From assembly GCF_029227915.1 (NCBI RefSeq), contig NC_079888.1, positions 20,688,001 through 20,752,000 of the forward strand: 64,000 bases of DNA, in the 5' to 3' direction. Positions 62,481 to 64,000 of the stretch are shown here, in pieces. Origin of the DNA: Hydractinia symbiolongicarpus (taxonomy: Eukaryota; Cnidaria; Hydrozoa; Anthoathecata; Hydractiniidae). A model generated the notes under the pieces. It was not told the DNA's origin and did no database searches. It worked only from the letters and a program-made list of their open reading frames with translations. Each line of letters starts with the position of its first letter. Positions within the stretch are counted from its first letter, which is position 1. The position numbers and the translations under genes were made by a program.

Positions 62481-64000
62481 TAAAGGAGACAATTGGACTC
62501 CAAGAAATAACATTCTTCTTAATTTGACGTGATTGCCGGAACTCAGCGATTACACTTGCCGCTGTGGTTGCGCTTTATTTAAGAGTTTAGATAAATAAGT
62601 CATTTTTTACTGTGGGACCAATCCTATCCGTTATCGCGCGCTGAAGAAATAGCGACAGTTTCAAAAACTACATTTCATCGACTTTCTTACGGTGTCAGTC
62701 CCTTTCACTTTCAACGGTTTGGTCACAAATACGTACCAACATGTATTTAGCGATATTTTTCTGATATTACTAGGTTGCGTCGCTTTTAACTATGAAACGA
62801 TTGACTGTGGGACTTAATTGAACTAACTTTGGACTGTCTCCTGATAAATGTGATAAAGGAGACAATTGGACTCCAAGAAATAACATTCTTGTTAACTTGA
62901 CATGATTGGCGAAACTCAGCGATTACACTGGGCTCTGTGGTAGCGCTTCATTTAAGAATTAAGATAAAAAAAGTCCTTTTTTTATTGTGGGACCAATCCT
63001 AGACGTTATCGCGCGCTGAGGAAATAGCGACAGTTTCAAAAACTACATTTCATAGACATTCTAAAAGTATCAATCCGTTTGAGTTACAACGGTTGAGTCA
63101 CATATTCGTACCAACATGCATTTGGCGATATTTTTCTGATATTATTAGGTTGCATCGCTTTTAATTATGAAACGATTGACTGTGGAACTTAATTGAACTA
63201 ACTTTGGACTGTGACCTGATAAATCTGATAAATGAGACAATTGGACTCCAAGAAATAACATTCTTGTTAATTTGACGTGATTGCCGGAACTCAGCGATTA
63301 CACTTGCCGCTGTGGTTGCGCTTTATTTAAGAGTTTAGATAAATAAGTCATTTTTTACTGTGGGACCAATCCTATCCGTTATCGCGCGCTGAAGAAATAG
63401 CGACAGTTTCAAAAACTACATTTCATCGACTTTCTTACGGTGTCAGTCCCTTTCACTTTCAACGGTTTGGTCACAAATACGTACCAACATGTATTTAGCG
63501 ATATTTTTCTGATATTACTAGGTTGCGTCGCTTTTAACTATGAAACGATTGACTGTGGGACTTAATTGAACTAACTTTGGACTGTCTCCTGATAAATGTG
63601 ATAAAGGAGACAATTGGACTCCAAGAAATAACATTTTTGTTAACTTGACATGATTGGCGAAACTCAGCGATTACACTGGGCTCTGTGGTAGCGCTTCATT
63701 TAAGAATTAAGATAAAAAAAGTCCTTTTTTTATTGTGGGACCAATCCTAGACGTTAACGCGCGCTGAGGAAATAGCGACAGTTTCAAAAACTACATTTCA
63801 TAGACATTCTAAAAGTATCAATCCGTTTGAGTTACAACGGTTGAGTCACATATTCGTACCAACATGCATTTGGCGATATTTTTCTGATATTATTAGGTTG
63901 CATCGCTTTTAATTATGAAACGATTGACTGTGGAACTTAATTGAACTAACTTTGGACTGTGACCTGATAAATCTGATAAATGAGACAATTGGACTCCAAG
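62480..64000 (+). repeat. Two-monomer repeat, period 748 bp, continuing past the window
   Basis: Starts 62660 and 63035 pair with 63408 and 63783. Both have CACTTGCCGCTGTGGTTGCGC, CATCGACTTTCTTACGG, CCCTTTCACTTTC, GATTGGCGAAAC and AAAGTCCTTTTTTTATTG, then the AAAAGTATCAATCC monomer with GATATTATTAGG. The array clearly extends beyond base 64000. Confidence 0.9.

Larger units (their letters stand above)
1..64000 (+). repeat. Satellite DNA array, ~373 bp monomer, ~171 copies
   Basis: The same roughly 373 bp unit repeats head to tail from the first to the last base. I located successive boundaries at the TTCAA following GCGACAGT (for example 1, 376, 750, 1122, 1497, 1871, 2245, 2619); nearly all spacings are 371-376 bp. 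Exceptions are 330, 351, 355, 381 and 426 bp monomers, each explained by one indel, and four shortened A-rich junction monomers. All units have the same orientation. Neighbours typically differ by substitutions and small indels, while monomers several units apart can be almost identical, so the array has higher-order structure. No gene, tRNA, rRNA or transposable element interrupts it. Satellites of this size are typical of eukaryotic heterochromatin; a centromeric role is possible but nothing here shows it. Family not recognised. Confidence 0.98.

Noticed and set aside
1-64000. CRISPR array
   Set aside because: Repeats are about 373 bp and directly adjacent, with no short repeat-spacer alternation; this is satellite DNA.
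1-64000. Assembly artefact producing the near-identical blocks
   Set aside because: Block copies usually carry private substitutions and differing indels (for example 16593, 46727, 48404), which simple duplicated contigs would not show. The 58.2-61.2 kb pair is the least protected by this argument and merits a read-level check.

Overview
The whole 64 kb window is one uninterrupted, head-to-tail satellite DNA array. The repeat unit is about 373 bp. I placed the monomer boundary at the TTCAA that follows GCGACAGT and walked the array by eye: this gives about 171 complete monomers plus a partial one (63783-64000). Most are 371-376 bp, and all are in the same orientation. I see no protein-coding gene, RNA gene, transposon or unique-sequence island. 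The only bases that do not look satellite-derived are four copies of a 25-26 bp A-rich filler between 35.2 and 47.2 kb.

The organism is a eukaryote with long-read-quality assembly of heterochromatin, possibly pericentromeric or centromeric (inference only). The first monomer is 37.6% GC (141/375, counted by hand) and has 14 CpG, close to the number expected from its composition. CpG is therefore not depleted, which fits a lineage with little germline CpG methylation (many insects or nematodes) better than a vertebrate. I do not recognise the monomer as a named satellite family, and taxonomy cannot be fixed from this window.

Layout: monomers are not identical. They are mosaics of a few left, middle and right variant modules, organised into nested segmental duplications of 1, 2, 3, 4, 7 or more monomers instead of one uniform higher-order repeat. 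0-19 kb: variants with CTCTTTCAC left ends and GGGTTTAGAT right ends, in duplications of about 1120, 1499, 1546, 2618, 8277 and 9077 bp. 20-30 kb: two- and three-monomer periods (about 746, 1120, 1124 bp). 30-50 kb: a GATACAAAAAG right-end subtype, the A-rich-filler monomers, and a roughly 3.1-3.4 kb block duplicated at 40.1 and 45.6 kb. 50.8-57.1 kb: a seven-monomer block (2617 bp) duplicated, the second copy enlarged by two monomers. 57.9-61.2 kb: a four-monomer 1472 bp duplication containing 24-bp-deleted monomers. 61.2-64 kb: a two-monomer 748 bp repeat that runs off the end.

No genes act together here. The content of interest is evolutionary and structural: shared indels mark the order of amplification events, each monomer has a strong A/T dyad, and the monomer itself looks like a diverged ancient dimer. 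Open reading frames of 63-90 codons recur only because the repeat recurs; I do not call them genes.
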